From Symbiodinium natans (lineage: Eukaryota > Sar > Dinophyceae > Suessiales > Symbiodiniaceae): DNA of 64,000 nt. Positions 10,738 to 21,926 of the stretch are shown here, in pieces. Numbering within the stretch: the stretch's first letter is position 1; every line of letters starts with the position of its first letter. Both the position numbers and the translations under genes were made by a program. The notes beneath the pieces are model-generated. The model did not search any database. It was not told the DNA's origin and was given only the letters and a program-made list of their open reading frames with translations. Location of the stretch: assembly GCA_905221605.1 (NCBI GenBank), contig CAJNDS010001113.1:1-64000 (forward strand), written 5' to 3'.

Positions 10738-10835
10738 AACCCTAAACCCTAAACCCTAAACCCTAAACCCTAAACCCTAAACCCTATACCCTAAACCCTA
10801 TATAAACCCTAAACCCCAAACCCTAAACCCTAAAC
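10738..10835. repeat. (CCCTAAA)n tract
   Basis: Telomere-like heptamers with two TATA-containing interruptions. Confidence 0.9.
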
Positions 10836-10846
10836 CAGGCCTCTCC

Positions 10847-10930
10847 AAGGCGCCGCCGGAAGGCGGCCGTGAGCGCCGGGCTGTCCCGCCACCACAGGTT
10901 CAGTTCGGGCTGCACCTTAGGGTTCTTTCG
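10847..10930 (-). CDS. Exon island, unrecognised
   Basis: The minus-strand frame PKVQPELNLWWRDSPALTAA continues with an Arg-rich stretch and GEAW. It is enclosed on both sides by telomere-like repeats. Composition suggests coding sequence; possible GC donors lie near its end. No family is recognised. Confidence 0.35.
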
Positions 10931-11038
10931 AGGGTTCTTGGGTTTAGGGTTTAGGGTTTAGGGTTTGGGGTTTAGGGTTTAGGGTTTAGGTTTTAGGGTT
11001 TAGGGTTTAGGGTTTAGGGTTTAAGGTCTAGGGTTTAA

Positions 11039-11120
11039 GGTTTACCTTATCGGGGTCCTTATTGCAAGGGGATCCTACCATTTGGGGGTCTATTTTAGGG
11101 GACGCCTTTTTTGGTAAACC
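11039..11120. mobile_element. Small element with 8-bp inverted ends
   Basis: GGTTTACC at the left and GGTAAACC at the right enclose about 66 bp containing GGGGTCCTTATTGCAAGGGG. The wording resembles the MITE-like elements at 10417 and 33931. It abuts a telomere-like tract. Confidence 0.4.
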
Positions 11121-12870
11121 GTGTATGGCTCAGGGTAGGTTTTAGGGTTCAGGGGTTTCGCGGAAGTACGAGTAGAGGGTTTTTCGGGGAGGCTTCGTGC
11201 TTCGGGCAGTGAGAACGGGGGGCGTTTTTACAGTATGAAACAGGCTGGCTCCAGAGATTTTTGCGCCTTTCGAAAGGTGAAAAAATAGGACTTATGCGTG
11301 TTTGTTTTCGGGCTTGTCTCAAGGATTTGAGAGTGCCGTTTTTCAGGGCTGAAAGGGCTTAGAACGCTTGATGCTGGTCACAGGACTTGTGAGAGTTCTT
11401 CAGGGCTCGGCTAAGATTGAGGGTAGCTCTGAAGCCTGACACTTAAACACCGCTACTCCCTGGCCGAAAAACGCTACATCATGGCTAACACCTACACCCA
11501 CCCTCAGCCCCGGCAGACAGTTCACTGGGCTACGGGCCGAACCCTCCATAAACTCTTGCCGTGCTGGGTGCATGTAGCCCTGGCGCGGGAATTTCAGGGG
11601 CTCTCGATAAGGGCAACACAAGGCAAGTGGCACTAGATTTCGGAGGGTCTTGAAGCCCCAGAAGTATTCTGCGGTGCCCATGTGCGGCAGTTGCGAGTGC
11701 TTCTGCAAAACATCTTGGGCAATCCACGCCAAACCCTAATTCCAGCTCCCTGGACACTTAGACCTGCGCAACTTTCCGAATCCTGATGCTGCAAGATCGG
11801 ATACTACGGCTTCCAGGGGCTTCTAGGGTTTTCGGATACAGCTCAGCAACCCCAAATACACACACCCTCCTTGAGCCTGAAACCCTAAAACCTCCCTCAT
11901 GAATTGAAACCTCCCGAAACCGTACAGCCTCAAGCCTAAATAACCCTCCCTGATCCTTCAACGAAAACTAAAACCCCCAAAAGGCTCAACCGAAAACATC
12001 GACCCTGAACTCACCAACTCCCCAGAGCCCTGAACTGCAGCAGCCTTGACCTATGAACCTGTAAACCCTCAATTCTGCAACGGCCTGGGCGGGAAGGTAG
12101 TATGGCGAGAACCTAAGGAGGCTCTCTGGCTTGACTTTCTCCAGACGGTTTTTTGGGGCTTGGAGGGGTTTTCAGGCGCGACCGGCCTTTCACGGGCCTA
12201 GGCTGGAGGACTTCAGAGGCTTCCTCGGAACCCTAAACCCCAAAACCCTAAACCCTAAACCCTATTGAGCATGTCTAAACGCAGGGCGTACAAGCATGCT
12301 TAGACCCCTCTGCCTGTACCGGGGCCTCCTCCGACAGGGCCTCCGGAACGTTTTGAACATGTCCACATGCAGGGATTTTGAACATGGTTGACGCCCTCTG
12401 CCTTTACCAGGGCCTCCCAGTGCCTCACAGAGAAGCTGGTCGGAAAAGCTAAAAGATGCTTCCCTGTTGCTATATCAGGGCCTGCCAGGACCCTCATGCT
12501 TTCGAGCTTCGGGTTTTAACCAAACTCAAACTCGACAACCCGAAGCCCCCTGCAAAGCCATCAATGTTTACACATTGACATCTTTTTTAAACACGTGTCA
12601 ATGCCTCCCCCCCAGACTCCGACAAAGATGTTTAAGAATTTAAGCTTCTGTCGAGAAAGTTTGAACACATCCTGTTTTAACCTCGGAGGTGTTTGAGCAC
12701 ATGCCGGATCTCCCAAAAATGCTTGACACACGGATGTCGATCCGGTTTAACCTTTACTTGTGCTTAGCCCACTGCTTCAAGTCCACCGGCCGCCCCTAAG
12801 GGCAAGGTACCGCCAGGATTCTTTTGGAGCTTGGGGCATTTCAAAGATGCACCCTCTCAACCCAATTACA
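11121..12870. other. Repeat-poor stretch without a clear gene
   Basis: A minus-strand open frame at about 11400-11732 (110 codons) has no family signature and could be chance. A short CCCTAAA tract is at 12232-12266. The rest is AT/GC-mixed and non-coding by eye. Confidence 0.35.
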
Positions 12871-12876
12871 GCACAC

Positions 12877-12975
12877 CTCTGGAAGAGCCAGTTGCAGGCT
12901 GCTCGTCTTGGGGCCTTGCTTGGCATGCTGCTTGGCCATCATCACGCCCGATGCTTCCTTCTTAGACTCGTGGAC
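12877..12975 (-). CDS. Exon island (33 codons), unrecognised
   Basis: Acceptor ATCAG|G and donor GTGTGC frame exactly 33 codons, beginning VHESKKEASGVMMAKQHAKQ and ending in LPE. It is basic and Gln-rich. The downstream continuation is unknown. Confidence 0.4.
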
Positions 12976-13043
12976 CTGATGGGAGGTCAACCAAGCAGAT
13001 TCAGCCACCATTCCCTGCCACCCTGCCACCCTGCCACACGCCG

Positions 13044-13225
13044 GTTTAGGGTTTCGGGTTTAGGGTTTAGGGTCTAGGGTTTAGGGCTTAGGGCTTAGGG
13101 TTTAGGGTTTAGGATGGTTTAGGGTTTAGGATGGTTTAGGGTTTAGGGTTTAGGATGGTTTAGGGTTTAGGGTTTAGGATGGTTTAGGGTTTAGGGTTTA
13201 GGGTTTAGGGTTTAGGGTTTAGGGT
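13044..13225. repeat. (TTTAGGG)n tract with GGATGG interruptions
   Basis: A telomere-like tract in which a longer unit (TTTAGGATGG plus heptamers) is itself repeated four times around 13100-13185. This indicates higher-order duplication. Confidence 0.9.
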
Positions 13226-13279
13226 TTATTCCTCAACTTCTTTCAGCGTCTTCCAGAAGGAGCCGTAGACTGTGATGCC
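13226..13279 (-). CDS. Possible C-terminal exon
   Basis: The frame GITVYGSFWKTLKEVEE is followed by TAA at 13226-13228, directly against the telomere-like tract. The upstream junction is unresolved. Confidence 0.3.
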   Translation of the reverse strand, partial: GITVYGSFWKTLKEVEE

Positions 13280-13449
13280 AGGTAAAGCAGCTGCTCGCGC
13301 ACCAAAGGCTGCTCTGTGTGGCAAACAGGTGCAGCCCGCTGCATAACAGCAAGGCCACACTTGGCTCCCCACGTAGCGTGTGAATTCTGGATCCTTGCAG
13401 CAAGTAGGGGTTTAGGATTTAGGGTTTAGGGTTTAGGGTTTAGGGTTTA

Positions 13450-14212
13450 GGCATGTCCTGCACCCTACTGTACTCCCTACATCGGATCCAGGGCTTTGGG
13501 CGGTGAGTCCCCACGCGCCACCGTACCAACCCCCCCCCCCCCCCTCCTCCCCATGATGACTGTCCTGACGACTCTTCTTGCGAAGGAAGACTTTCCAGGG
13601 CAAGCCCCAGGATTTGACCTGGCTCTCCAAGTACACTTAAAGAACCAACACCACGACGATTGCCACTTGCGAGTTTTTGTTGATACATCTCCTTGATGTC
13701 TTTTGCAGCTCATACTTCCCACAAGGTTCAGCACATCCCCGTGAACTGCAACTTTTTTGGACTGCCTGGTGAGTCTGGCAGGAGACGCTACGGAGCCGAG
13801 CCCCGCTCGGGACTTCAGAAGCCCCACAGCGAGCGAACGAGACGGGCGCTTGCATGCGCTTGCAACTTGGACGTCATCGGCCCTGAAACCGGGAGAAGGG
13901 TCCGGAATCCGCATCCAGCGAGGCTCTGTGACACTCCTGGTCGCCACTGCTGGGAAGTGACTCGCCCCTGATTTTGGAGAATGAGGAGCAGAGCACCTCC
14001 GAAGAGGATGCTGGAAGGACTTCGGAGTGCTCAGTGTCCCTGTCTCCGTGAAGGTCTCAGACGCCGTCTTGTCCGCACTCCAGTTGAGCAGCCTGAAGGG
14101 AAAACCATGGACTAACATTGCAATATCTCACTATCTCGCAGCAGCTTGCAGCACAAGGACGGGTGCGGGTCGCCTTCAGAGGACCATCTCTGCTCAACCA
14201 GGATGACCTGCC
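13450..14212 (+). CDS. Possible plus-strand multi-exon gene
   Basis: Several plus-strand pieces carry good splice-like ends: one ending at about 13501 before GTGAGT; one from about 13587 (acceptor GAAG|G) reading EDFPGQAPGFDLALQ before GTACAC; and one with acceptor TTTTGCAG at 13708, reading HKVQHIPVNCNFFGLP before GTGAGT. An open frame from about 14023 to TGA near 14210 contains KGKPWTNIAISHYLAA. They may form one gene, but phases were not fully reconciled and the opposite strand is also open. No family is recognised. Confidence 0.3.
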
Positions 14213-14337
14213 ACCACCATTAACCACGGACTGTGCTGCCCCGAGCGTTTAGGGCTTAGGGTTTGGGGTTTAGGGTTTAGGGGTTTAGGGGTTTAGGGGT
14301 TTAGGGTTTAGGGTTTGGGGTTTAGGGTTTAGGATCC

Positions 14338-14640
14338 TCAATGCACAGAGGCACCGAAAGGGTCACTCGCTGGAAGCTCGCGAAGCGACCAAAGCCTTGG
14401 AGATGCGAACATGGGCCTTTCCCCTCTTCCTCTACCGACTCCACCGGCTCCACTGTCATGTTTCCCCAGGCTTCTAAGCCTACAACTCCGTGCTGTGCAC
14501 AGCGCGCACGAGCCTGCGCAGATCAAAGAAAGGCGTCGATGACCCCCATTTGACGATGCGGCGAAGAGCCTGTGAGACACCCGAAGCCTGCGGTCCAGAT
14601 CGCAGCGCCGGTCCCTGTCGCTCAATACATGCGGATGCCC
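14338..14640 (-). CDS. Coding-like island, strand uncertain
   Basis: Minus-strand pieces TVEPVESVEEEGKGPC and ASGVSQALRRIVKWGSSTPF have coding-like composition. The plus strand also reads ILNAQRHRKGHSLEAREATK. Telomere-like tracts border both sides (14248-14333 and 14651-14738). I lean to the minus strand. Confidence 0.3.
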   Translation of the reverse strand, partial: GHPHVLSDRDRRCDLDRRLRVSHRLFAASSNGGHRRLSLICAGSCALCTARSCRLRSLGKHDSGAGGVGRGRGERPMFASPRLWSLRELPASDPFGASVH

Positions 14641-14937
14641 TCTCTGCCAGGTTTAGGGTTTAGGGTTTAGGGTTTAGGGTTTAGGGTTTAGGGTTTAGGG
14701 TGTAGGGTTTAGGGTTTAGGGTTTAGGGTTTAGGGTTTATTGCAAGGAGAATCAAGACAGGAGAGACTTCACATGATGCCGCGCCAGGGGGCACCGCCAG
14801 CATGCCAAAACACAGCCTGAGTCATAACCCTCACAGGATCTCACAGGCTCATCCCATGCAGCATGACAAAGCTGGGTGCTGAACCAACCGTGGGATCTTT
14901 GTCAGCCACCCTCCAGTCGTGATTCGCTACTGCTTAC

Positions 14938-15255
14938 TTCGAGAGAGTTCCGGAAGAAGGGCCGGCCACACCACCCTTGCATCTGGGCCTGTGTCTGCAA
15001 GGCGCTGCAGCACCTCATACTCACATCCCTCACCTCAGGATCAACAAAAGCCAGGCGAATCATCCTCGGCACTCCACAGAACCGGCAAAAAAACAGAAGT
15101 TTGAGGGCTGCACAATTCAGGTAGAGGAGGTCTGGGGATCGACCCTGGTGGCCAACTTCCATCTTTCGGGAGCAGATGGCGCAGAAAGCCGAGAAAAGCG
15201 CCTGGTGCTTCTGGATCTCGGAAAAGGCACGATCGGCATCACGCAGCTCTACGTC
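14938..15255 (-). CDS. Exon(s) of an unrecognised, HEAT-like protein
   Basis: The minus-strand coding reads DADRAFSEIQKHQALFSAFC, then MIRLAFVDPEVRD, then EVLQRLADTGPDARVVWPAL, ending at a canonical donor GTAAGC after 14938. The last two pieces are in different frames, separated by 8 nt (15017-15024); without these the reading is continuous. This is either a frameshifting insertion or an unusual junction. The helical pattern resembles HEAT-like repeats, but that is a guess. Confidence 0.35.
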
Positions 15256-15696
15256 CTGGGTTCAGCACTTCATGTCGCTTCATCGGACGTGCAGGAACTT
15301 CGCCTGCAGGGTGCCATTCCAGTTGTCCAGGCCGCTTGACTGTGTGCCCCACACCTGGCCACAGAGGCGCCAGGGTTTAAGGCACCAAACGGACACCAAA
15401 TTGGGCTGATGCGCCATGCCGGGCAGGCCCGAAAGTGTGCCTTTCGCGTCAGCCCGGCGAGGCCAAACTTCAGGCTTGTGCGTGGCCTGGCTACTCCACA
15501 GTCCCCATTCAAAGTTCAAAAATATCTGGGAGAACCCTCGTCCCAGACCTCTAGACAAACCGACCTCCCATTAAAGCAATCAAGCCAAGAGACCTGGAGC
15601 TCCAACCGTCCTGGCACTGTGTCGTGGCATTGCACCCTTTCCCGGGTGGCATCGGCTGCACCCACGGGCACTGGAGTCCTGCAACAGCTTCAGATC

Positions 15697-15741
15697 CTGC
15701 ACGGGCTCGAAGCTGTAGATTTTGGCGCTGGGGTTCGCGGC
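15697..15741 (-). CDS. FkbM-like methyltransferase exon
   Basis: With acceptor GAG|G the exon reads AANPSAKIYSFEPVQ. The FEP motif after a beta strand is typical of FkbM-family SAM methyltransferases. A likely GA donor follows. It is only one short exon, so the assignment rests on that motif. A related island is at 28395-28785. Confidence 0.4.
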
Positions 15742-15849
15742 CTCGGTTGTCGTGGGGACACAGCTGATGCTCTCTACTCTACTGTCGTGTCCAGCTCTTC
15801 CACCAGTAAACTGGAAGCCGCCTCACGGTGCCTGAGCAGCCTTTAATAC

Positions 15850-16290
15850 TCCGGTGTAGTTCTTTACAATAGGGTGGAGGAACCCTGCTTCATTAACCGC
15901 ATGCTGGGCCCAGGGCCATTGTGCCAGCCCACGTGTCGCCCCAAGATTGTCCAACCTAAGAAGTCCAACTCTCAAAGCCCAGGGGGTGCCTTCAACAAAT
16001 TGTGCACGACGTAGGGACGCAATAGTAGGATCCGGATCCCCTTAGACTAAGGACCCCAATAAGGTACCCCTACTTTCGGAAACCCCCCCCATGTATGAAT
16101 CATGGCTTCAAGTGGGCTCCTTTGCGTTTGGGATGTGGGCTCCACGAAGTTTAAACCAGCTCCGAGCTGCGGGTTTTGGCTTCTGGCAGATGAATGTTGA
16201 AGGAGCTGCGGCAGCAGCACTGCGGTCCCCTTTTACAGATATTGAAAACACACACCCCTTCCCCCCTTCCACCCCCGCCAAACAAACATA
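15850..16290. other. No supported gene
   Basis: This stretch contains a GGATCC-rich short segment (about 16030-16085) with wording like the MITE-like elements (GGACCCCAATAAGG). No coding evidence was found. Confidence 0.35.
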
Positions 16291-16297
16291 AAGCACA

Positions 16298-16498
16298 GAG
16301 GGAGAGGGAGAGGGAGAGGGAGAGGGAGAGGGAGGGGGAGGGGGAGGGGGAGAGGGAGAGGGGAGAGGGGAGGGAGGGGGAGAGGGAGAGAGAGGAGAGG
16401 GAGAGGGAGAGAGGGAGAGGGGGAGAGGGGAGAGGGAGAGAGGGGAGAGGGGAGAGGGGAGACGAGAGAGGGGAGAGGGAGAGGGGAGAGGGAGAGGG
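16298..16498. repeat. Purine microsatellite (GGGAGA)n / (GA)n
   Basis: About 200 bp of GAGAGGG-type units on the plus strand. All long ORFs across it (Ser/Pro-rich or Arg/Glu-rich) are repeat artefacts. Confidence 0.95.
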
Positions 16499-16540
16499 TG
16501 TGTCTGTGTTTTGGAGCAACCTCCACACAGACCCCCCAAA

Positions 16541-17033
16541 CCCAACCCTAAACCCTAAACCCTAAACCCTAAACCCTAAACCCTAAACCCTAAACCCTAA
16601 GCCCTAAAACTCTCCGAGGCAGGCGCTTTGAAGATCACGGGCTCAGGGCCTGCAACTCAAGGCCATCGCTGCCCAGACTTCCGTTCTGTGCTTTCAAACT
16701 TTAGGGTTTAGGGTTTAGGGTTTAGGGTTTAGGGTTTAGCTTCGGACGGCTTCATCTTGAAAGGTGATCTTACTACGGGATCCAATACAGTACTACCCCT
16801 GCCCAAATCAAGGCCCAAACAACCCCTACATAACTATGTGAGCCCTATTTAGGGTGCTACAAGGTTGGTACAAATTAGGGCTTCCACACCCCGACCTGAA
16901 ACAAAGAACTCTGAGAGGTTTAGGGTTTAGGGTTTAGGGTTTAGGGCTTAGGGTTTAGGGTTTAGGGTTTAGGGTTTAGGGTTTAGGGTTTAGGGTTTAG
17001 GGTTTAGGGTTTAGGGTTTAGGGTTTAGGGTTT
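16541..17033. repeat. Telomere-like tracts of both orientations around short unique pieces
   Basis: (CCCTAAA)n at 16541-16606 is followed by (TTTAGGG)n at about 16700-16738 and 16919-17033. The orientation therefore flips within 100 bp. The unique segment 16740-16915 shows no clear coding. Confidence 0.9.
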
Positions 17034-18226
17034 TCGGTGTTGGGCTTGCTCATACCCCCTCCCATGGGAAGCCTGCAAGAGGGAGGACCAGCGCGTGGCC
17101 CATGAGGACCTCGCGCTGCACGCTTTGGGTCTCGGGGGCCTTCGGGGTTTTCGGGGGGTTTAGGGGAAAAGCCTCAACCCGAAAGTCCGCTTTAAGCATT
17201 CTTATAAGCCTCTTTAAGCATTCTTGCAAGCCTCTTTATGCATTCTGACAAGCCCCTTGACATGGAGATTATGAATTGTGATGAAAAGGGCAGGCCAAAT
17301 CCGGGCTCGGGCCAGTTTAGGGGTTTCGCGGGCCTGCAAGGCTGTGTCTTGGTCCATGGTCTGCGGGTACCTTGGCGGGGAAGAACTTTGAAGTTTCGGG
17401 GTGGGTAGGGCGTTTGTTACAATTGCATAGGAGGTCTGAGGCTTTCAGAGGTTTTGGGCTTGGCAGTTCCTGCAAGCTGCAGTATAAGTTGGGCAAGCCA
17501 CGTCCAGTGCGCGGCATCCGGGTCACTTGCAACCGTGACGCCTCCCGGGTTGGCAGATGGCTCTACACCTTTGAGGCCACGTTACACATCCTTGACGAAT
17601 CCACTTCGATCGCGTCTTTTTAAGTTCTCCACGCAGGTTCAACGCAACAGCCACAGCCAGTTTAGCCGGACTGGATGCTATGGACAGGAGCTTTCTGTGG
17701 AACGAAAGTGCAGCCCCGAAGAGATCCACGAAAAACTGCACACGCTCGACGAAAGCTCCAGATCCACAGCGTGCTCATTAACATGTCTTCGAGCGGCTGG
17801 CCCTATTTCACCACCGCACGAAGTAGAAGTCCCTGGCACGCAAGAACAAGTCCCTGACACACAGCGATGCCAGCGCCAAACTGCGCAGCATTGCTGTCTC
17901 CACCACCCTGAGAGCCCTAAACCTGACATTGCGACTAACTTCGTCACCCCAGTTCTGCATCCCGATGTGATTGATTCGTCGAAAGTTGCATGTATACACT
18001 TACACGCATGCAAACGTACATCATGTGATATCGCGGCCAAGCTCGATGCAAACGCTCTGACCTTGCAGAGCGAGGCAGACATAACGAAAACATCTGCAAT
18101 TCGGTCTGCTGGGCCGCCAGCAGCCATCCTAAGCCGCAATCCTAGTTGTTGGTGGGGGGAGTCCTTTCCTAAATAGGGGATTCGATTCTGAGACTTGGGG
18201 CAAGGCCACCCGCGCCGTAAATTCAC
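17034..18226. other. Unassigned unique stretch
   Basis: Both strands are open over long distances at 17454-18226 (240 and 182 codons). Neither translation resembles a known family or has clear splice-phase support. A triple TTTAAGCATTCTTATAAGCC-like repeat lies near 17190-17250. Confidence 0.3.
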
Positions 18227-18294
18227 AACCCTAAACCCTAAACCCTAAACCCTAAGCCCTAAACCCTAAACCCTAAACCCTAACCCCTAAACCC

Positions 18295-18384
18295 TCAGCC
18301 GAGCCGTTCAGACCGGGATGCCTTGATCCTTTGCTGGGCCTTCCTCCGAAGGTGCTCCTGAAAGTCAGGGGGCCCCATGCCCAA
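18295..18384 (-). CDS. C-terminal exon, unrecognised
   Basis: The frame contains MGPPDFQEHLRRKAQQRI and ends KASRSERLG before TGA (18295-18297), which abuts a telomere-like tract. It is basic and helical. It may be the 3' end of a gene whose upstream exons include 18599-18697. Confidence 0.4.
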   Translation of the reverse strand: MGMGPPDFQEHLRRKAQQRIKASRSERLG

Positions 18385-18393
18385 CTCACCCAG

Positions 18394-18545
18394 GGGTTTG
18401 GGGTTTAGGGTTTAGGGTTTAGGGTTTAGGGTTTAGGGTTTAGGGTTTAGGGTTTAGGGTTTAGGGTTTAGGGTTTAGGGTTTAGGGTTGGGGTTTGGGG
18501 TTTAGGGTTTGGGGTTTAGGGTTTATTGTTTAGGGTTTAGGGTTT
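18394..18545. repeat. (TTTAGGG)n tract with TTTGGGG variants
   Basis: About 150 bp of heptamers between two minus-strand exon islands (18295-18384 and 18599-18697). Confidence 0.95.
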
Positions 18546-18598
18546 ACGGCTCAAGGCTGATGGAGTTCGAACCCCCTCCCTACTCCTCCGCCCTAAGC

Positions 18599-18697
18599 CC
18601 CGTCCTGCGACCGCGCCTGGCACTGCAAAGCTGTGCAAAAGGAGGCCCACTGTTCCACACCCAACCTCGTGAGGCTGCTACAAAACCCTCGGCAAGC
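18599..18697 (-). CDS. Exon island (33 codons), unrecognised
   Basis: Acceptor TTTAG|G and a GC donor frame exactly 33 codons. The reading begins ACRGFCSSLTRLGVEQWASF and is Cys-rich. Exact phase and the AG|G rule support a real exon. Confidence 0.4.
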
Positions 18698-19059
18698 CTA
18701 AAGGTGTAGGGTTTAGGGTTTAGGGTTTTGGGTTTAGGGTTTTGGGGTTTAGGGTTTAGGGTTTGGGGTTTAGGGTTTAGGGTTTAGGTTTAGGGTTTAG
18801 CATCCCAAAACTGTCGACACTCGAGCGTTCCAAAGAAAACCCCTACCAATACACGCAAGATCATGATGGCCTATACGCATCAAAAAGCGCAAACTTCAAA
18901 ACAACCTCAGAGTCCTCAGGCCCCGAAACCCTGTGCACAATATGCACCTGTGCACATACCTCCCTTGAAGCTTGCAGCCCCTACACTCACCTTCCGACAC
19001 ACCTTCACTCAACTCCGATGGATGCACAACCCTAAACCCTAAACCCTAAACCCTACCCT

Positions 19060-19165
19060 CATTAATGTCAGGGAGCGCTTCCCTGGCGCGGCGGACGCGC
19101 TCGGGGAGGGCGCCCATGGAGCGGCGCAGGAGGCCCTGGAGGCTTTGCTTGCAGAGGCTTTTCGT
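19060..19165 (-). CDS. Exon island, strand uncertain
   Basis: The minus strand reads QSLQGLLRRSMGALPERVRR then AREALPDINE, before a GTAGGG donor formed by the start of the telomere-like tract. The plus strand is also open (RERFPGAADALGEG). I favour the minus strand because of the donor and neighbouring gene orientation. Confidence 0.3.
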
Positions 19166-19841
19166 TGGTTTAGGGTTTAGGGTTTAGGGTTGAGGGTTTA
19201 GGGAACAGGGTTTAGGGTTTAGGGTTTAGGGTCTAGGGTCTAGGGTTTAGGGTTTAGGGTTTAGGGTTTGGGGTTTGGGGTTTGGGGCTTGGGGCTTGGG
19301 GCTTGGGGTTTGGGGTTTAGGAACAACTTTTGAGGCAGTCAGTCTCAATCTTCCTGGCAAAACCTGTTTTGGAAGCCTTTGGGCCTGTGCCAGCATCGAC
19401 CATTGGCATGCCAAACGCCTGGGCGAGCGGGGAGCCAACAACTCCGTACGAGCGCTGAACGTGCACACAGCTGCAGCCTCTTTGCAATATTATGTCTCCT
19501 TAAGTTTCAAAAGCGTTGGTGATTCCCTGACCCCCTGTTCGGATGCAGGACATGCATCTCAAACAGTCAAGTCGGCTCCCCACACTCCTAGCCCCTGAAC
19601 CCTATAAAAACTATAGTATAATCGCTACACTCCTCGCCCCTTGAACCCTATAAGTCCCTGCCCCAAAAGCACCTGAACTCCTCAACAATTCGGCCACGAG
19701 GCATCACAGCATCGCCTAGGTGTGCTTTGGCCCGGCCCCGGTCGCACAAGAGCAGCAGGATCCGGAAGAGGAGATACCTCGTGGCCGATTACAGTAGTTA
19801 AGGGTCTTATCAAGGGTTTGTGGGGATTAGAGGTTTAGGGT

Positions 19842-21903
19842 TCAGGGATTATGCCGGTACCGATTAAGCGCCGCTACATTGTGTGCTGGATTCTCACGCA
19901 GACATCGCTGCCAAGGGGCCACCGCCACACGGCTGGCCTGCTGGCTGCAAAGAGTGACTCGAGTGCAGCGCTTCGGGGCTTGACAAGAGTGCTGGTTTAG
20001 CAAGCGGCATCTGTTGACTGCTCCCTCTTGGCCCCCCTTGGCCAGCAACTGTACAGCTGCAGACTTGAGCGGCCTGTTGCCCTCGAAGACCATCGCTGCA
20101 GCCGTGGCCTGAACACTTCCACTGCTGTGAGATGCCATGAGGTGCCTGTTTCCAAACTGCATGCCACTCACCGAAGGGGGAGCAGCGAAGCCGGCCTCAT
20201 CTTCGCAGTCAGAGTCGACCGTCTTGTGCTGGGCAGTGTCCTCACAACGCCCGGATGCCTTGGGCTCAGCAGGCGCCTTCGGCAACGCCTTCGCCAGAAG
20301 CTCCGGAGGCCTTGGAGGGGGCCCGGAACAGTTCTGGGTCCCCTCCCGGCGGCCCTTCCGATCCTTCCGGCTCTGGGAACGTCGGCTCTTTGTCCGCGCA
20401 GAGCTTTGAGACTCCGTGCGGTGCGAGCGACGTCTCCGGTCCTGCACAAGGGTCATGGGCGTGGGTGGAACCTTCCCTGCTTCGCTGGCTCTCATTTTGG
20501 CCGGCAAGGCGTCATCCCCACGTCCAAGGGAGCCATGATCTGGAGGATCCAAACGATCCGGGCCGGTGGGATCTAGCACTCTTCTGGGAAGCGGCCCACT
20601 CTCAGAGACCGAGCATCCCATTGCACCCATCCGACCTTCGGACCCTTCTCGGCTCCGATTCTTGCGCGATGTAGCTGCCCCGCTTTGATCAGACTGATCA
20701 GGTGCATCTGGCCTTGGCGCGTCTGCCTGCTCTTCAGGCATCGCCTTCTTAGAATCGGAGCTTGGATTCGTGTGAGGCAGATAGGCTCCCTCCGCAACCT
20801 TTTGCTTCAAACTCCACTCCCGCAGCTTCTCGTTGATTGACTCGCTTTGTCTTCGCTTGCGCTCTTGCGCTTGCTTCAGCATTTCCTCGAGGGACGCCTT
20901 CTGCTGCTCGTGTCTCCTGACTCAGCAGCCGCAACTCTTGCAACCAAACCATTGCAACCTGTCAGTCCAATCTTGTCCAAAATGCAGAGTCCAGCCTGCG
21001 CAGCACCTCCTCTGCGTACTCCGGCGATCGGCCCATCACCTGTGCACGCAGATGTGGGGACATTATGGGTTCGCAGGAGTTTCTCTGGGAATTGCGTGGG
21101 CATGGGCATGACGGCTCCCGCAATGGCGCCACAAGGCCTCCTCGGCCTCCCGCTGCATGTGCTCCTCCACCTGTTGCCAGCGGCGCTCCTCCTCCTGCGC
21201 CTGCGACGCCGCGAAGAGGGGCGCGCCGCGGCCGTCGCCAGGCCGCGACCGCTTGGGCTCCGACTGCTTCGGCACTGAGCCTCTTGCAAAGCTCTATGGC
21301 CGAGCATGCGCAAGCCAAGGGCAAGCCAAGGGCTGCAAGGGACACTCCGGCCTTGCCAGCCAGGACACGTTCCCGTGGCGTTGGCAGCTGCGCCTTTGCA
21401 GTTTGGCCTTAATTTTCAAGCCGGCGTAGATGCGACGAGCGCTCCACGAGTCGTCATTCCCCCCCAAAACCAGGGACGGAAGCTTTCTAAAACCTCACTC
21501 AAAGTAGCTTGGAGGTCTTGGCAGGGTCCACTCGATTCGAACCCAAGATTTGCTCGTAGGCCTGTTGCACCTGACACGGCTGAGACGGCTGAGACAAGGA
21601 TCAGGAGAGGCATCGAGAGAGCCGAGAGCATCCGGGCCTGCTGAAACTGTGCTGTGCTGTGCGCCAGCCTTTCCGGGTTCTGCTGCTTGTCCGGATGCCA
21701 GCGGCGTGCCTACAAGATGTTAGAAGGAACAACAATGAACAACAACACTGCCCAAGTACATCCGACATCATAGAAAGCCACGCAACTTCGCGATAGTACG
21801 CCGCTTTGATCTTCCGGTCATCGGCATTACGGTCCAGGCCGAGGATCACATATGGATCACTTCGCAGCTTGCTTCCTGACTTCAGCAAGCGGTGAAGAAT
21901 CAT
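19842..21903 (-). CDS. DnaJ-domain (HSP40-like) protein
   Basis: Exon 21784-21903 starts at ATG 21903 and reads DPYVILGLDRNADDRKIKAA then YYREV. A 74-nt GC-AG intron (21710-21783) follows, and the next exon continues in phase with ARRWHPDKQQNPERLAHS. The HPD tripeptide is the J-domain signature that stimulates Hsp70 ATPase. Further minus-strand coding pieces lie at about 21110-21250 (EEERRWQQVEEHMQREAEEA) and 20927 to 19842 (KASLEEMLKQAQERKRR, then a Ser/Arg- and Pro-rich region and TGA at 19842-19844). I infer a J-domain followed by coiled coil and a basic, SR-like tail. Junctions between 21640 and 20927 are not resolved. A telomere-like tract (21927-22022) starts 24 bp upstream of the ATG. 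Confidence 0.6.
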
Positions 21904-21926
21904 TCGTTGCAACACAGAAGGCCTCC

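Noticed and set aside
16108-16565. Ser/Pro- and Arg/Glu-rich ORFs of about 100-145 codons
   Set aside because: They are translations of the GGGAGA microsatellite in all frames.
17454-18226. Overlapping plus (240 codons) and minus (182 codons) ORFs
   Set aside because: Neither translation has domain-like patterns, and the splice-like ends do not give a consistent phase, so neither was called as a gene.
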